From Corynebacterium glaucum (GTDB lineage: Bacteria; Actinomycetota; Actinomycetes; Mycobacteriales; Mycobacteriaceae), in contig NZ_CP047358.1 of NCBI RefSeq assembly GCF_030408855.1, forward strand, positions 496,001-560,000: a DNA stretch of 64,000 nucleotides, in the 5' to 3' direction. The stretch's first letter is position 1, and each line of letters opens with the position of its first letter. The translations under genes and the position numbers were made by a program. The notes beneath the pieces are model-generated. The model worked only from the letters and a program-made list of their open reading frames with translations. It ran no database searches and was not told where the DNA came from. Shown in pieces: positions 63,397-64,000 of this stretch.

Positions 63397-64000
63397 CGGG
63401 TTCCGGGGTAGCCGGCTCTGGGCCAACCGGTTTCGGACCGCCGCCAGCATTCCAGGTGAGCCAACGCCATGCCTTCTCCAAAGGGCCTTGGCCAAAGTAT
63501 TTGAGCCACAGCGTTGAAAGCAGCGACTGGACGACCAGCATCGCGGCCATCACCGCGAATCCGGTGAGGAACATGTCGTTGGTGACCACATCCGGGAGCC
63601 GCGGGATGCCCAGGGCGATGCGTGCGCCGATGATCACGAACGTAGCCACGATGTAGTTCGTCAGCGCCATGCGGCCAAGCGGCGCGAACACGGCACCAAG
63701 GAATGGACGCAGGGGAGTGCGGACAAGCACCACGGCGAGGGCCGCCCACGTCGCGGCGTACACCAAACCTGCCACTGACGCGACGAAGGGATACTGCTGC
63801 GTGCCGTAGCTGGAGTACTGCAAGTACTCCATGGCTGCGGTGAGAGGCAAAAGGCCGATCAGGGCGTAGGCGGCGGGTGTCGGGTCTTGATCAAGCCGCA
63901 TCGGCAGCGACCATTCGGCGAACGCGAACCCGAGCAGTAACAGACCCGGAATCACCAGGATGCCTCCCAGCGGCGCTCCCGCCAGCGTGAGAATCACGCC
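63302..64000 (-). CDS. DUF418-family membrane protein, C-terminal part (gene runs out of the window)
   Basis: At least 232 residues are visible, with no start inside the window. About five membrane segments and the DUF418 pattern are seen: FLGAVFAPLGRMALTNYIVATFVI (the GRMALTNY motif), then LSTLWLKYFGQGPLEKAWRWLTW. After this comes a Pro/Ala/Thr-rich hydrophilic tail ending PQSAPGRTA that overlaps the DUF218 gene. DUF418 proteins are acyltransferase-like membrane proteins of unknown substrate. Confidence 0.85.
   Translation of the reverse strand, partial: GVILTLAGAPLGGILVIPGLLLLGFAFAEWSLPMRLDQDPTPAAYALIGLLPLTAAMEYLQYSSYGTQQYPFVASVAGLVYAATWAALAVVLVRTPLRPFLGAVFAPLGRMALTNYIVATFVIIGARIALGIPRLPDVVTNDMFLTGFAVMAAMLVVQSLLSTLWLKYFGQGPLEKAWRWLTWNAGGGPKPVGPEPATPEPVTAPPAPDASHAATTPEPRNAAPQSAPGRTA

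Overview
The window is a high-GC actinobacterial chromosome segment, almost certainly Corynebacterium. The evidence is a very large single-chain type I fatty acid synthase, two acyl-CoA carboxylase beta subunits with an epsilon subunit, a fused biotin carboxylase/BCCP alpha subunit, a prpR-prpDBC methylcitrate locus beside pyruvate carboxylase, and many leaderless-looking starts (a TANNNT box 6-8 nt before the start codon). The species cannot be named from this stretch. No rRNA, tRNA or CRISPR array was seen.

Layout. 1-3.5 kb: the end of bioB with its small partner, then (minus strand) a GntR/ABC/two-permease operon and an overlooked 56-codon gene. 4-11.3 kb: trpS, a YihY-like membrane protein, three tandem DUF1963 paralogues, a D,D-carboxypeptidase and a TRIC-like channel. 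11.5-14.6 kb: DUF4956, VTC-domain and beta-helix-like lipoprotein genes in one operon. 14.6-20.6 kb: MarR, a duplicated-domain unknown, an NlpC/P60 protein without a signal peptide, upp, an XRE regulator and an M20 amidohydrolase. 20.6-35.5 kb: LpdA-like reductase, prpR, prpDBC, pyc, GNAT, accBC, sulfurtransferase and an ATP-grasp-like protein. 35.5-42 kb: an LppP/LprE-like lipoprotein gene broken by three nested insertion sequences (IS256 in IS21 in IS481 type), each with its target duplication. 42-59 kb: a YGQ-repeat membrane protein, DUF3151, maf, accE, accD, DoxX, an unknown, the 9.1-kb fas gene and a second accD. 59-64 kb: acpS, birA, a PH-domain protein, acetolactate decarboxylase, purK, purE, a DUF218 protein and a partial DUF418 protein.

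The genes share a theme of biotin and carboxylation. BioB makes biotin and BirA attaches it. Pyc and AccBC use it. AccD/AccE complete the acyl-CoA carboxylases that feed malonyl-CoA to FAS, which AcpS activates. PrpDBC disposes of propionyl-CoA. A palindrome before the accD-fas unit is a candidate FasR operator.

The most unusual signal is a dispersed motif, GCTTNNCGACG (most often GCTTATCGACG), usually preceded by GAGC. I found 34 copies, 15 on the plus and 19 on the minus strand, in genes and in terminators, and none inside the nested transposons. Its density, lack of strand bias and presence in terminators resemble the DNA uptake sequences of Neisseria and Pasteurellaceae. I know of no such system described in Corynebacterium.
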